From Thelephora terrestris (Eukaryota; Basidiomycota; Agaricomycetes; Thelephorales; Thelephoraceae): a stretch of DNA of 64,000 nt. Location: the NCBI GenBank assembly GCA_015956445.1, contig WIUZ02000005.1, forward strand, positions 248,001-312,000, in the 5' to 3' direction. The notes below the pieces were generated by a model, which was not told where the DNA came from, ran no database searches, and saw only the letters and a program-made list of their open reading frames with translations. The position numbers and the translations under genes were made by a program. Shown here in pieces: positions 1 to 12,300 of the stretch (its first letter is position 1; each line of letters begins with the position of its first letter).

Positions 1-789
1 TTCAAGGACGCCGTACGGCGGAACGACGCCAAGACGGTTTATTTGGGTCTCGCGACGATATTTGAACAGAGCGAAAAGTTCGATGTGTGTCGCTTTGTTT
101 AATCGCCGGACCTCTCGCGTCGCCTCACCCCCTTCTCCAACAGAAAGCCGAGGAACAGTACAAGAAGACCGTCAAGAAGTTCGGTCGCAGCTCCAAAGCA
201 TGGACAAGGTTCGGCGAGTTCTACCTCAACCGAGGCCAGCCAGAACAATCAAGGGCCCTCTTACCACGAAGCCTTCAGAGTTTGGAAAAACACAAACGTG
301 AGTTGAGGGTTTCAACTCAAATTCAAGCCATCAATTTGCTCATCTCCCCTCCCGTGAAACGTGATCTCGACAACATAAACAGATTTGAAAACGATCTCGA
401 AGTTCGCCCAGCTTGAATACAAACTCGGTGATCCGGAACGGGGAAAAACCATCTTCGAGGGGATCGTGGATTCGCACCCGAAACGTTGGGACCTGTGGTC
501 GATTTACATCGATATGACAGCCTCGCAAGACGACATCACGGGCGTCAGGTCCCTCTTTGACCGCGTTTTCACACATAAAATGACGAGTCACAAAGCAAAG
601 TGAGTGTTTGCGGGTTCTTGTATATTACGCCAGTTTTCAACTAAGTGTATACACCTGGGGGAAAATTATGCATATAGGTCGTTCTTCAAGAAATGGCTTG
701 ATCTGGAGAAGAGGCGAGGGGACGAAGAGGGAGTCGAGGCGGTTAAGCAGAAGGCGATCGAATGGACACAGAAGGCTGTAAATTCATGA
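1..789 (+). CDS. RRP5: rRNA biogenesis protein RRP5, C-terminal part (partial)
   Basis: This is the 3' end of a gene cut by the window edge. Four exons can be joined through introns at about 90-141, 301-379 and 601-677. The joined protein shows helical HAT (half-a-TPR) repeats, for example 'AWTRFGEFYLNRGQPEQSR' and 'KRWDLWSIYIDMTASQ', and ends in 'AIEWTQKAVNS'. This is the layout of the Rrp5/PDCD11 C-terminus, where HAT repeats follow many S1 RNA-binding domains that would lie upstream of the window. Rrp5 acts in the nucleolus in early pre-rRNA cleavage for both ribosomal subunits. The family call rests on the HAT pattern and C-terminal sequence. Another HAT-repeat RNA-processing protein is possible but less likely. 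Confidence 0.85.
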
Positions 790-1102
790 AATATCAATGG
801 AGAGGAAGAAAGGTGCTACAGCTAGGGAGGTGCCGCTCACAAATAGTATTTACATAACATTCGGGTTGCGCGAGGAGACCAGCAAAGCATGAACGAGAAG
901 AGAATTACGAGCTAGAGTACGATTGATGACAAGGAAAGCCAAATGAGTGTGGGAGGATGATCGATGGTCCTCTGAGTGGGACAAAAAACGAACACCTGAG
1001 CGGGGTGAAGGGGTGGGTTGTAATGGGTATCATCGTGAATACCGACGTGAGCGAAATTGAATAAATAGGGTGTAAAGAAAGTAAAGGAAAGAGGGAGAGT
1101 AC
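790..1102. other. Convergent intergenic spacer
   Basis: This 313-bp spacer lies between the ends of RRP5 and the Kelch gene, which converge here. It is purine-rich on the plus strand. I see no ORF or RNA gene in it; it probably holds both 3' UTRs. Confidence 0.6.
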
Positions 1103-4100
1103 TCAGATACGCAGCCTTGACCTCTGATCCGTCGATTCGAGATCGCTTAAGGGCCTCCGAGCGCTCATAGTACTTGCCAGCTGTCTTTGCCAGTCGTCCA
1201 GCTCGCTTGACAGACTCTCAAAAGCTATAGCGTTCTCCGAACTCGAGGTACTGGCCCTCCCCTCGGAAACACCGGAAATTGGTCGGCCGCTGAAAGTAGG
1301 TTGGTCGACTTCAAGAAGAAGCCCGATCTTGTGTGAAAGCTGCTCGTTTTCTCGCTTAAGCCGGGTGTTTTCGCTGCTCATCTTCTCCAGGAAACTTTCG
1401 TCGTGGCTACCACGGGCAATCACCAACGAGTTTTGAAGGCGTTCGACGTCGTGCTCCAGCTCTTCGATACGTGAGAGGCGTTCGTCGGATTCGCGTTGGG
1501 AAACAACGAGGTTGTCGCGCATGGCCTCCAAATCTCGTTCTAGAGAATCGATGCGGACGCGAAGTTCCTTGTTCTCGCTGTTGTAACGCTGAGCTTGTCG
1601 TTGCGAGTCGATGAGCTGGCTGCGCAATCCTTCAGCCACTTCATCAGAAGATGATGGGGTGCCGCGTCCGTTGGCACGAGAGCCAGAACTTCCACGGAGG
1701 GCATCCAACTCGCTCTGAAGGCCGGAGTTCTGGTTCTTCTGCTTCGTGAGCTCTTCCTTCATCTTGCGCATCATCTTCTCAGTTCCCCTGTGCAAAAAGT
1801 CAGGGCTACCCTAGGTAGTGGTAGAAGACTGGAGAAACATACTTGACATAGTGAACCGCGAGCTGGTAGTCATCCTCGAGTTGACGGAGCCGTTCCTTGT
1901 AAGACCTCTCGGTCTCCTCAAGCCTCTGCTCATATTCGACAGCATCAACAACACCGTTGATGCCACGGGAGGCATTACCCAAAGCCTTGAGCCTCTCAAC
2001 TTCCTCAACGAGACTCTCCGCCCGCAGCTCTGCCTGTTGTTTCTGAATGAGAGCAGCCTCCCGGTCCCGTTCGGCGCGCTCCTGCAACTTGGACTTCTCC
2101 GTAAGCTTGTTCTCCAACAGAACAACGCGAGAAGATGAGTCTCCCGCTTTGGAGTTGAGCTCGTCAGTGTCAGGAGCCAACCCGTTCTCGGAGAGGTAGC
2201 TGCGAAGCATGCCTAGCCGGACCTCAGCGTCCGCGGCCTCCTTCACCTTGTCCCTGAGCTCGGACTCCTTCGCGACGAGGTCCTTCCGCAGGCGGCCGCT
2301 CTCTCCGAGAATGTTCGAGAGTTGGGTGCGTAAGCCGGTGATTTGAGACCTCAACGACAACTGTTCAGTATCTCCCTCCCTCACAAGTTGTCGCTGAGCC
2401 GTCAGTTCCGCTCCCGTCTCGTCCAAGCGGACGTTAGCATCCTTGAGCATCTTCCTGATTTGGCCAATCTCCATCTCCATCGCGGCGACTTTCTCGGCAT
2501 GACCCCTGACGATCCGTTCTTCGTCCGTCCTGAGATCTCGGTGAGAATCCAAGAGTTCTCCGAGAGAGCCGGTAGTAAGAGCTCTGAAGGCGTCAGCCTC
2601 TTCACGGGATTGCGCCCACGAATTCTCCACATCAGCCAATCTCACCCTCAGCGTCTCAACCTCGATGGTCTTTGCCTCAAGCTCTCCTTTCAACTCAGCC
2701 ATATCACTCTCGAGCTGCACAGACTGGTCCCGTGATTCCTTGTACTTCGTATCAACCTCCTCCGCGCGCGTCGTGGCGGACTGCAAGGCGACCCGAGCCT
2801 GATCCAACGCCCGGACGTGTTGCTCTTTCGAGGCCGAGAGTTCCTCGACCTGAGCTTGGGCATTGGCGTGTTCGGCTTCCTTCTGCTCAAGCTGGGAAGA
2901 TTGGCTAAGGAGTCTGTCGGAGTGGTCTCTGAGAGCGGTTTCTAGCAAGATTTGTCGATCCTGGAGGTCGCCGAGCTCCCTCAGCTTGTCCTCGTGCGTA
3001 TCTTCGAGAAGGTCTGCCCGTTTTGAAGCATCGACGGCCCTAGCCTCAGCTTGTTCCAAGAGTGTGGTGGTGAGCGCTAATGAGTCGCTGAGTTCGCCTA
3101 TCTTCCTGTCCTTCTCGGCACGCTCAGCCAACATTGACGACAGTTGTCGTTCGAGGATTACAAGACGATCACGTTCAACCCGGACCAAATCCTCGGGAGC
3201 GGCGGCCTCGAGTGCAGCAACCTTGGCACGGTAATAAGCAGCCTCCTGGATAGCACTCATCTTCATCCTTTCAGCCTCTTGAAGCTTCTCGGAGGCTGAC
3301 TGAGCCTGCTCGACAACAGTCGTCTGCAAATTAAACTCATTTCAGTGCATATCCTTTTGGTCTTCGGAACCGAGCAGAACACAAGAAATGAACTGAAATG
3401 CACCTGGATCACCGCACGCATATGCTTGAGGTTCATGATCATCTCTACCACCCTCTTCGTCTCTCCCTGATCGGCATTGGCAAAGTCCAGAACCAGGTCC
3501 TCCGGTGGATCCTGAGCGTCGGCGTAAACGAACCCAGATCTAGAAGCCCTGATGAGGGCGGCCTTAAGCCAGGCCTCGCGCCTTTTCATGTCTTCAACAA
3601 CGGAACCGGAAGCACTGGGGGAGGGGCTATTGTGGATGTGGCCATTTGGTTGAGGAGTGACAGTGCCGGGCGAGCCATCCCCTCCGCTGGTGTAGAAAGC
3701 ATCCGCGGGAGGTTTGCTACGGTCGACTGGCGGCGAAACGCTCCTCGTGGCCAAGCTGGAGCCCCCATCCTTCGAGGCTGATATGACGATGCTAGTCAGA
3801 CTAACCGGTTGGTCATCGACGAAACCTTGTCGCTGCACAGGGGAGACAGTTCGAGAAGCACCACCCATGGCGGTGTAAGTTGGACTCCTCGCTCTCTGCT
3901 CCGGGGAAATCGCACGCTCGGCAAAACCGTTCACGTCACTTGGATCGCTGTCTTCGTCCTCACGTTTTGGCCGCATGGGAGCCTTGCCCTTCTCCGCGCT
4001 TGTGTATTGACTCGGCTGGGCGTCATTTGTTCTCTGAGTATTCGTTGGGGACATTGTACGCCTGAGAGTTTCAGGTTCCGGGCTCGGTTGGACGGGAGAT

Positions 4101-6019
4101 GGGGACTGGACTCCGGTCTCGGGCTGAATCAGCGAACCTTGGGTGCCTGGCCGGCTGGGTTGGGGGTTTTGGGCTGTGACAGATGCCTTCCTGGTATTAT
4201 TGGAACCATTCGGGACGGGTTGTTGCGGAAGCTTGCCTGAATCGGGATACTTGATGTGTTCTGTAGAAATGGCGCCGCGCACAAGACGATAAAAAGAGCC
4301 CAACATCAGTAAGAAGAGGGCACAAGAGCGGAGTGGAGAACGAGATACGAACTCGTGTCCAACACATGCACCATCGTCGGGTCCTCCGGCCTTGCAGGGT
4401 TCATGAATTCTGCTCCGAGGCCTCCAAGCACGAAGACACGAGGACCCATGGACGCCATGGCATGTCCCGAGCGAGGACTAGGCGCCGGACCCATGTTTTG
4501 GAACATATACCATCTTTGGTCTAGAACGCAAAATAACGGATTTATCAACAAGCGATCAGTTCGTCATCCTCTCCGAGTAACCCAAAGGAGGCGATCTCAA
4601 ACGTACTCGATATCTTAAAAGCGCCCAGGTCTCCGAGATCCTTTCCATCGACACTCCTCCCTCCGTAGACGTAGACAACATCATCCACAAGAGCTGCAGA
4701 ATGGCCTTCGCGAGGTGATGGAATAAATCCGATGCAATGAAGTTCTGCCCACGTGCGCGACAACGTGTCATACGTCCAGGTGTCGTTGTAGTGGTATTGG
4801 GAGTCCGTTCCGCCAAAACTGATTGTTCCAGTTGAGCAACACGATAGACGAGTGTGGGAAGTCAAATTACGCACACGACGAGCTTATCCCCAAATGAAAC
4901 CATGACATGTCCCGTACGATGGGACGGACGTGGGGAACCGGCGCCGGGTTCGATGAGGTCCCAGACCGCTTTGGTCCTTACTAAGAGATTCGGTCAAACA
5001 CCTGGCGACAGGACAGAGAACGAGAATTACGAGAATTGAGGTCAAAGGACCAAAGATCATTGAGGAACTCTCCGTCGACTTGGCCACCGAATACGTAGAA
5101 TTTGGAACCAATCATGCAAACAGAATGGCCATATCGGCCTCGGGGTGCGGGCCCTTGGACACTCACTCGTGTCCACTCCCGGGAAGCTGTGCATTAAAAC
5201 AATTGAGTCCCTATAATGGAACTTGTAACACTTGACGAAACTTACAAAGGTTTAGCAGGTACAATCCATCATCATGAGTATCACCAGGCTTTGACCTATT
5301 GTTCGTTTTGGTGTCACCACCCCAGACGATGAGTACACTTCCCACCAGAGCGCTTGCGTGTCCGACGCGGGGTGAAGGAATCTCCCCTGTAGTTTGCAAC
5401 AGAGTAGCAGAGAGCTCTCGAGTGGAAATGAGATAAACATCGTTCCGGACTTGTTCGCGTACGAGACCACCGAAGAGGAAGAGTTCGCCAGAGGCAGTTG
5501 CGGTGGAAGGCAGGGCGTGCCCATATCTCGGAAAAGGCGATGGAGATGGAGTCTGAGGTGGGGCAATCCCAGGTCTCGGAAGTGTAACTGGAGGGTTCAG
5601 GTTGAGCTTTCGCTGAGACCAAGGATAGGTTGGTTGGCGAGGTTGCTGTTGCGGTTGTTGCTGCTGCTGTTGAGGGGCGGTAGTGACTGGACTGGCGCCT
5701 CTCGGCTGCTGCTGTGGTTGCGGGGGCTGCATGGCGCCCATTCGCGGTGGGGGATTGGTGTTGTTCGTGGCCGAGGATGATGCAGAAGGGGAGCCATTAG
5801 GGAAACCTCTGTAGTCGCAAAAAAGAGGTATCGGGTAAGTTTGAAGAGCAGCGGTGAAGTGAAAAGAAAGACGGACTTGTCATAACTCGGCTGTTTGGTG
5901 AGCTGTGAAGGTTGCTGTGAGTTGGCTCCGACCTGCTGGAGGGCTTGCGAGGGAGACTGGACGATGTTCACATTGTTTGAGGGCTGGTTTTGGTGCTTCT
6001 TCCTTGAGAAGAAGGACAT
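1103..6019 (-). CDS. Tea1-like Kelch-repeat and coiled-coil polarity protein
   Basis: The ATG at 6019 opens '[16 protein letters not shown]'. Exon 1 (6019-5877) joins exon 2 (5808-5246), and further exons run down to the stop at 1103. After a Gln/Pro-rich segment (about residues 20-110) come several Kelch blades, each with a glycine pair and an 'R.GH' motif: '[10 protein letters not shown]', '[10 protein letters not shown]', '[11 protein letters not shown]', '[11 protein letters not shown]', '[10 protein letters not shown]', '[11 protein letters not shown]'. A long disordered Ser/Pro region follows (about 4250-3400). The last roughly 800 residues (3330-1103) are almost pure heptad coiled coil. 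N-terminal Kelch propeller plus C-terminal coiled coil is the layout of fission yeast Tea1/Tea3 and budding yeast Kel1/Kel2, cell-end markers carried on microtubule tips that guide polarised growth. The protein is larger than Tea1. Exact orthology among these paralogues is not settled from sequence reading alone. Confidence 0.88.
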
Positions 6020-6907
6020 CCTCGGATACTTGGAGCCCAGAAACGGCGGTATGGTGGACTGAGGAGGTGATTATGGGGAAGGTGGAGGGTAGTACCGTCG
6101 GCTCCGCTGAGTTCTGTCGAACGGAAAGCGGGTTGGACGCGAGCGGGGACTTTCCAAGAGGTTGGAGGAAAGTTTAAACACACTTACGGTCGAGGTTTGA
6201 CCGGCAGACACCGAAGAATGATTTTGTTTGAATTTCGTCGATTGAGAGACGAAGAGCGGGAAAAAAAGAAAGAAAAAAGAAAGAAAACAAGGGAAGGGGG
6301 TGGCGAGAGGGAGAAGGAGGTGATGACGGTCGGCGAAAGCTCTGATGGATTGTGCGACCGGAACGATTGTCATCAGACAGCGCAGCCACCAAGTTACAAC
6401 AAACTACAAATTCCAGCTTATAATCTCTCCTTCCTCTACACCTCCGTGCTCTCGCTTTCGGTGAACCAGGAGCCGGTCTTTGGATGGAAACAGTCGGTTA
6501 CAACCTGTGGGGTCCAGATTCATCACCTTTGTGTTTCCCCAGTTTTCTCATCAGAAACCTCACCATCCAACTTGCATATAAAGATTTTCGTCCTAACCGG
6601 GAGAGGCACCATGTGTTTAGCAAAAATCTTGCCCCGCATTTCATAATTTTTGCACGTACTCTTCGGGGTTAGTGACCCTGGCGATGCCGGGTTTGAGTTG
6701 TTGCGGCGTCGTCGTCTCTGTTTCACGTTAAGAACGCGTCTTCCTACGAGACATCGCCCGACTGACCGTCCTGCAAGGCTGGTCTCGCTTTGAGAACCGA
6801 CGGAAGGATATGAGAGATACCAGATGACATGATGTTACCTCCGTTACTGTACCTCGATCGACATCTGTTCCGTTCCGTATACATGCGCTCATCCAGTTGA
6901 ACGCGAG
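6020..6907. promoter_or_regulatory. Divergent promoter region between Kelch and lipase genes
   Basis: This 888-bp spacer separates two genes transcribed away from each other. It holds a long purine tract on the plus strand (about 6240-6330, pyrimidine on the Kelch gene's sense strand), typical of fungal core promoters and 5' UTRs. I see no further gene. Confidence 0.5.
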
Positions 6908-9141
6908 ATGTCCCCTCCCCCACGACAAGACCTAGGCTCAAGACTCGACTCACTGGTCAAAGATTCTCCTAATATGCCGCCAAAAAGATTATCCATCCTT
7001 CGCCAGCAGTCCGTCAGTGCCCCCGCCTCCCCATCAACCCGATTCAGGTATCTCTCCGAAGATACTCAGCCGCAGCCCCCCTCACCGTCATCTGGCCCAG
7101 CGTCCCCAATCTTGCGATGGTTTCATACTCAAATATCTTCACCTTCTCCACCGCCTTTATCTAGACCCCAGACCCCCCACTCTGCAGCATTGACGGAGGC
7201 CATACACGACCATCTCCCCACCAGGCCGGAACCTGCACACCTAGCAACAGAATGCCACACTAAAATTCGACCTCCCATACTGAATGAACTCACACGGTCC
7301 ACCCTCCCCACATCTTCGTTAAGTATTCCAGCCAATCGGTTGGGTCACCACACCCCGGACTCAACGCAAGCATTGCTATTGAATCGAATCCCGCCTTCTG
7401 CCCCCGCGAGAACATCACTTGATACCCTTCGCACCTTATATACCAAAGCAACCCCGACCACACCCCTCCATCAGCAAACTCGAAGCATAAACATTCCGGC
7501 TTCGTTCCGTAATTGGTTTCGAACAGAACCCGCCAAAGAGGATGACAAGCATGAATCTATTTTAACTGAAGAAGACCAAGATGATGACCCTGAAGTAGAG
7601 CAGGAAAACCTCAGAAAGAAATGTAAGCTCCCCAGCCTCACAATGCACCATTTCTACAGTACCCAACTTCTTTTCAGATCTCGCTCCGAAGCACCCTGTC
7701 GTATTTTGCCATGGTCTTCTAGGCTTTGACTCTGTCACAATTGGCCCGGCTATTGCTCCACTAGAGGTTACTCACTGGCGAGGGATCAAAGAAGTCCTCC
7801 AATCTAACGGGGTGGACGTCCTGATCACTCGTGTGCCCGCCACGAGTAGCCCGGTCGATAGAGCCCTCGTGTTAGCCAAACGGATATCTGAAGTGTATCC
7901 AGGGAGGAAAATCCATCTAATCGGTTTGTCATTTTCATCCCTGTTCCATTACGGCTCATGTATTTACAACCAGGCTCTCGTCTGGCACGCAGGTCATAGC
8001 ATGGTGAGCTTCCATCCTTCCGATACCACAAGAACCCCGGATCTGATTGTCAGTTTAGGGTGGTTTAGACTGTCGGTACCTCACAACGCATTTAGTGCAC
8101 CGGAACTTTTCTGTCTTGTCCGTAACGACAATCGCGACGCCCCACCGGGGCTCCGCATTCGCAGATTACTTCCTTGAAACTGTTGGCCAAGCCCGCCTCC
8201 CACAGGTTCTCGCCCTGTTAGACATGTTACCAATCGGCGGTGGAGACGGAAAGGCGTTCGAGTTCCTTACGACGGAGAACATGAAGAAGTTCAACGAGCG
8301 CACGCCGGACGTTGAGGGCGTGAAATACTTCAGCTACGGGGCAGAGTACGACCCTGGGTTGATCGACACCTGGAAGTGCGGATTCCCCACCAGACGTTCC
8401 TTCTTCACAGGTAGCTGAACCCCACTTTAGGTTCCCCCATTCAGTAGTGTTGGAGAAGGAAGGCCCGAACGATGGGCTGGTGTCCATCATGTCCGCTCGT
8501 TGGGTAATCATTCCCCCATCCCACGCTACCCTTCACATCTTCTCATACAACCGTAACAGGGCACATACCTCGGCACACTGGAACACGTCAACCACCTCGA
8601 TCTCGTGGGGTGGATCAACACCGCCCGATACAAGTGGGCAGAACTCATGGGGAACGAGATCAAGTTCAAACCCGCCACGTTTTATTTGGGGATCGTGGAT
8701 TATCTTGCGAAAGCCGTGGAGGGGCTGAAACCGGACGACGCGGACGAGGAGAGGGGGGGAGGTGCTAAGCGTGGACATGGGGAGATAGTGGATGGAGTGT
8801 CCCAGGGTGAGACTAACATGGCTCCCAGGGTTGGGGAAGGTGTCGCATCGGAAGTTCACCCCGCAAAGGACCCTTTGAGGAAACTTAGTACGATGGGGAA
8901 GGACAAGGACGAAGGCCAAAGCTCGAGCTTTAACGAGCTTGGGGTAACTCCCAACCACGGCGATAAGGCAACCGAGGTATCTCTCTCCGCCACTCTGGAC
9001 GCCTCATTATCCACCTCGACGCACGAACCCGATTCTCACGCACATCCACCACAACAGCGATTGCAAGAATCGGGCCCCGACACTAATTTCCGTTTCATTC
9101 CAACACGCGAAACCAGGAAACCTGATAACGACGAGCGATAA
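6908..9141 (+). CDS. Alpha/beta-hydrolase lipase (LipA/DUF676-like triacylglycerol lipase)
   Basis: Six exons fit exactly: 6908-7622, 7678-7923, 7993-8003, 8059-8375, 8431-8503 and 8560-9141. They give 647 residues in one frame. The first 230 or so residues are Ser/Pro-rich and disordered. The hydrolase core then shows the oxyanion-loop motif 'VVFCHGLLGFD', the nucleophile elbow 'LIGHSMGGLDCRYL', and 'TTIATPHRGSAFADY', which is typical of fungal and bacterial triacylglycerol-lipase-like proteins. A candidate active-site His lies in 'GTLEHVNHLDLVG', in the expected C-terminal place. The remaining tail (about 8750-9141) is charged and low in complexity. I see no signal peptide, so an intracellular lipid hydrolase is likely. 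Exon 3 is only 11 nt long and encodes the elbow. Substrate (triacylglycerol or phospholipid) cannot be read from the sequence. Confidence 0.88.
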
Positions 9142-9365
9142 TCACCCCAACACCCGTGTTTTCCTACTCGTTCGTTGATCTCACTAGTTCACATTTCTGG
9201 AGGAAGATGAAAACACGCAGAGGATTAATTCGGAGATATAACTACAACATACAGTATCTAAGAAATAGTCGAGTGAAAGGTATCATATAGCAAAAGCTGA
9301 GAAGAGCCCATCCCGCACCCCCATTGTGGGTCTCTGACAGTGTAACGAACGCCGAACCACACAAA

Positions 9366-12300
9366 TCACGCGCGAACAGAGGTACTGCGGGGTTTCACGC
9401 TACTCGCGAACTTGACGCTACTGGCAGGCCGGATCGTACTCGGTGGACAAGCCTGAGATCCAGGGGCAGGAGCTGGAGCTTGAGGCAGTGCAGGAGCATT
9501 CAAAGCAAAATTATCGATCGAAACGCCTGGGGCGCGAACAGTTAGCATCAGGAAATCCCGCACCAGATGGAGGAAGGGGGTGTACTCACTCTTGGTGGCG
9601 TTGGCCACCTTGTAGATCCCGATCAGGCGATGACTGACCTCAAACATATCATTTCTGAAGGACCATCGTTGGAAACGGCGGAATCGCGTCATAAGAGCGG
9701 ATCAAAGGCGATAACGGGTAAAACAGTGAGGGCGGAGCGATCAGGAGAGTTGAATGGTTAGATCATCAGTGGGAAGTGGTGAGCCTGAGCGTGGAGATCG
9801 TACCTGAGGGAGATGATGATGAACTGCGCGTTCTTCGTCCTGTCCTTGATGTAGTTCGCGACGATAGAAACGTTCCTGAAATCCAACGCGGCATCGATTT
9901 CGTCCATAAAGTACAGCGGAGTAGGCTTGACACGAAAGATTTCAGTCCGAGGTCATTTGGGCAGAGTTCTGGTTCACCGCACCTTGTAGGCGTGAAGAGC
10001 GAACACCAACGCAAGAGAGCTCAGAGTTTTCTCTCCACCGGACAGATTGGAGATATTCCTCCAACTCTTTTTCGGTGGCATCACGCTGAAGATGATACCT
10101 TCAGAGAAGGGATCCATACTATCCACCAACTCAAGTTCGGCGTTTCCTCCGAGGGTGATCATCTATTTTTCAAACGACATCAACAATTGAAATCTAAAGC
10201 CACGGGAAATGCAAACCTGATACATTTCCTTCAGTTTGAACGAAATAGCCGTGAACCCAGCCATGAATTCGTCCAACCTCTGTTTCCTCAGCTGATCGTA
10301 GTGCTGTTTTTGAGAATCCCTCAGTTTTGTCGTGTCCTCGGCGTCCTGTGCCCGTTTCATCCATTCCTCCTCTCGTTTCCTATACTCCTTAAGGACTCCG
10401 AGGTTCGGCTTGGCCTTCTGCAATTTTTCTGCCGAACGAAAGAGGTGAGCAGACCGCTATCTCACGCCGCAGCGGACGCACCATCAAGTAATTGAACATC
10501 GGCGGAAAGTTGGTTCGACTTGAATAACTTCAGCTCGTCTTCAAGATAAATATGCAGTTCGTCGGAGTCCTTGGGTCTCTTCTTGTTGGCACCAGGCTCG
10601 CCCTTGACCTCTGGCTTGACCTCGCCCTCTTTCTGGACTTGTCCTTCTCCCCCCTCTTCTTCTTCATCGCCATCTTCATCATCATCACTGCTGTGGTGGA
10701 GATAAGTGGTAGTTGTGCGTACAACTAAGAACTACAACTCACTCGATATGTTCGAGCTTGAGCTTGTCGTGCTCAATGCTCCAGTGCTCTAGACGATCCT
10801 GGTTATTTTGTGCCTCTCCTTGGAGCTTTTGGAGCTTCTGGGTCAAGGCCAGCTGAGGGAGAGGAGATTGAGCATACCGACCCCATACCCAGGGAACCAA
10901 CTCACCTCTTGCTTTTTGAAGCCCCTGATCTTCTCCGACAACTCATCCAAATCGCTCTTGACTTCATCGAGGTCCGTTTTGGAGCTCTCCTCTTTAGCCT
11001 TGGCATCCTCAACATTCTCTTTGATGTCCTTGACGGTCTGTGCGCACTCGGCCATTTCTCGATCCAGCTCCTCCAAATCTGCCTCCGCCTCTGACAAGGC
11101 ATCCTTGTTTGCCTGGATGCTCTTCCCGAGCTTGGCGACGTCTTTCTCAGCTTTGGCTTTAGCAACCTCAGCCCTCGTGATCTCATCGTTGGCGAGGTTG
11201 ATATGCAACTTGAGCCCGTCGACCTTGGATTTCTGGGTTAGAAGTTTCGCACCACCGATGTCCAGAATCTTCTTCTCCAAAGCCTTGATCTCGTCCTCGA
11301 TGCCCCTGGCCCGGCCACGGATTTCCTCGAGTTCCGTCGTTGCGGTTCCGATGATCGAATCAAGGGCAGAAATTCGAGATTTGTCAGAGGCGCTGACTTG
11401 GTTTTTGGAACTAGACTTTCTATCAGCTCTGTTCAGGAAATTATCTCCAACAGGAGACCCACGAGAGTTCCCGTAACCTCCGTTCGGATTCTGCAATAAC
11501 CTTCGTGATGTTCTGGACGTCCATGCTGACCTTTTGGAGGCTAAGTTCGATCTCTGGGCCAGAGCAGATGAGAGCCTCGAGTTCGTGTTCGATTGAGCGA
11601 TGCTGTTCTTGAGCTTCCCTAAGTTTAGCTTCTGCGTCATCACTTTCCCGTTGATAGTTTCGTAGAACCTCTGGAGAAACAACGTCGGGCGCAAACTTCG
11701 AGCTCATCCCCCCGCGAGAAACCTGCTTTCCTCCTCCGGACATGGTACCAAAGGCTTCGATCAAGTCACCAGCGAGCGTCACCACCTTTCGCTTCTCCTT
11801 GTATGCGATGCGCTTGGCCTGTGTCAAGTCCTGAGCGACCAATGTGTCTTGGACGGCTTTGTAGAGGGCGGGAGCGAACTTGGGCTCTTTAGGTGTAATG
11901 AGGTCGAAAAGTCGAGGGATATTCTCGGGAGTCTGGGCAGGTTTGGGAAGAACACGCGAAAGCTTCTCCAGAACCATGAAAGAAGCACGGCCAATGTTGT
12001 TCCTTCGCAGGTGTTCGATACAAGCTTGCGCTTGTTCGACAGTGTCCACCACAAGGTTGTTGAGTGCACCCGCTGCTGTCGTAACAGCGACATCGTACTT
12101 CTCTGGGATGGCTCCGAGGTTTCCAAGACGGCCCTAACTATTGCATTAGGAGCTTGCGCCCGGAAAACGAGCGGGACCTACATGAAATCCACTGATGCGA
12201 CCAGTGCGTTGTAGCTGAGTGAGGCTGTCCAGCACACGGTTCTGGCTATTACTTGCAGCTTGAGAGGCCCTGGCTTCCTCTATTTTCTGCCGACCGGCAG

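Noticed and set aside
1818-3234. Several plus-strand frames opposite the Kelch protein coiled coil
   Set aside because: They are shadows of the minus-strand coding exon, whose heptad repeats give open frames on the other strand.
5640-5735. CAG/CAA-type repeat (poly-Gln) in the Kelch gene
   Set aside because: It is an in-frame Gln/Pro-rich linker of the protein, common in fungal polarity factors, and not a separate repeat element.
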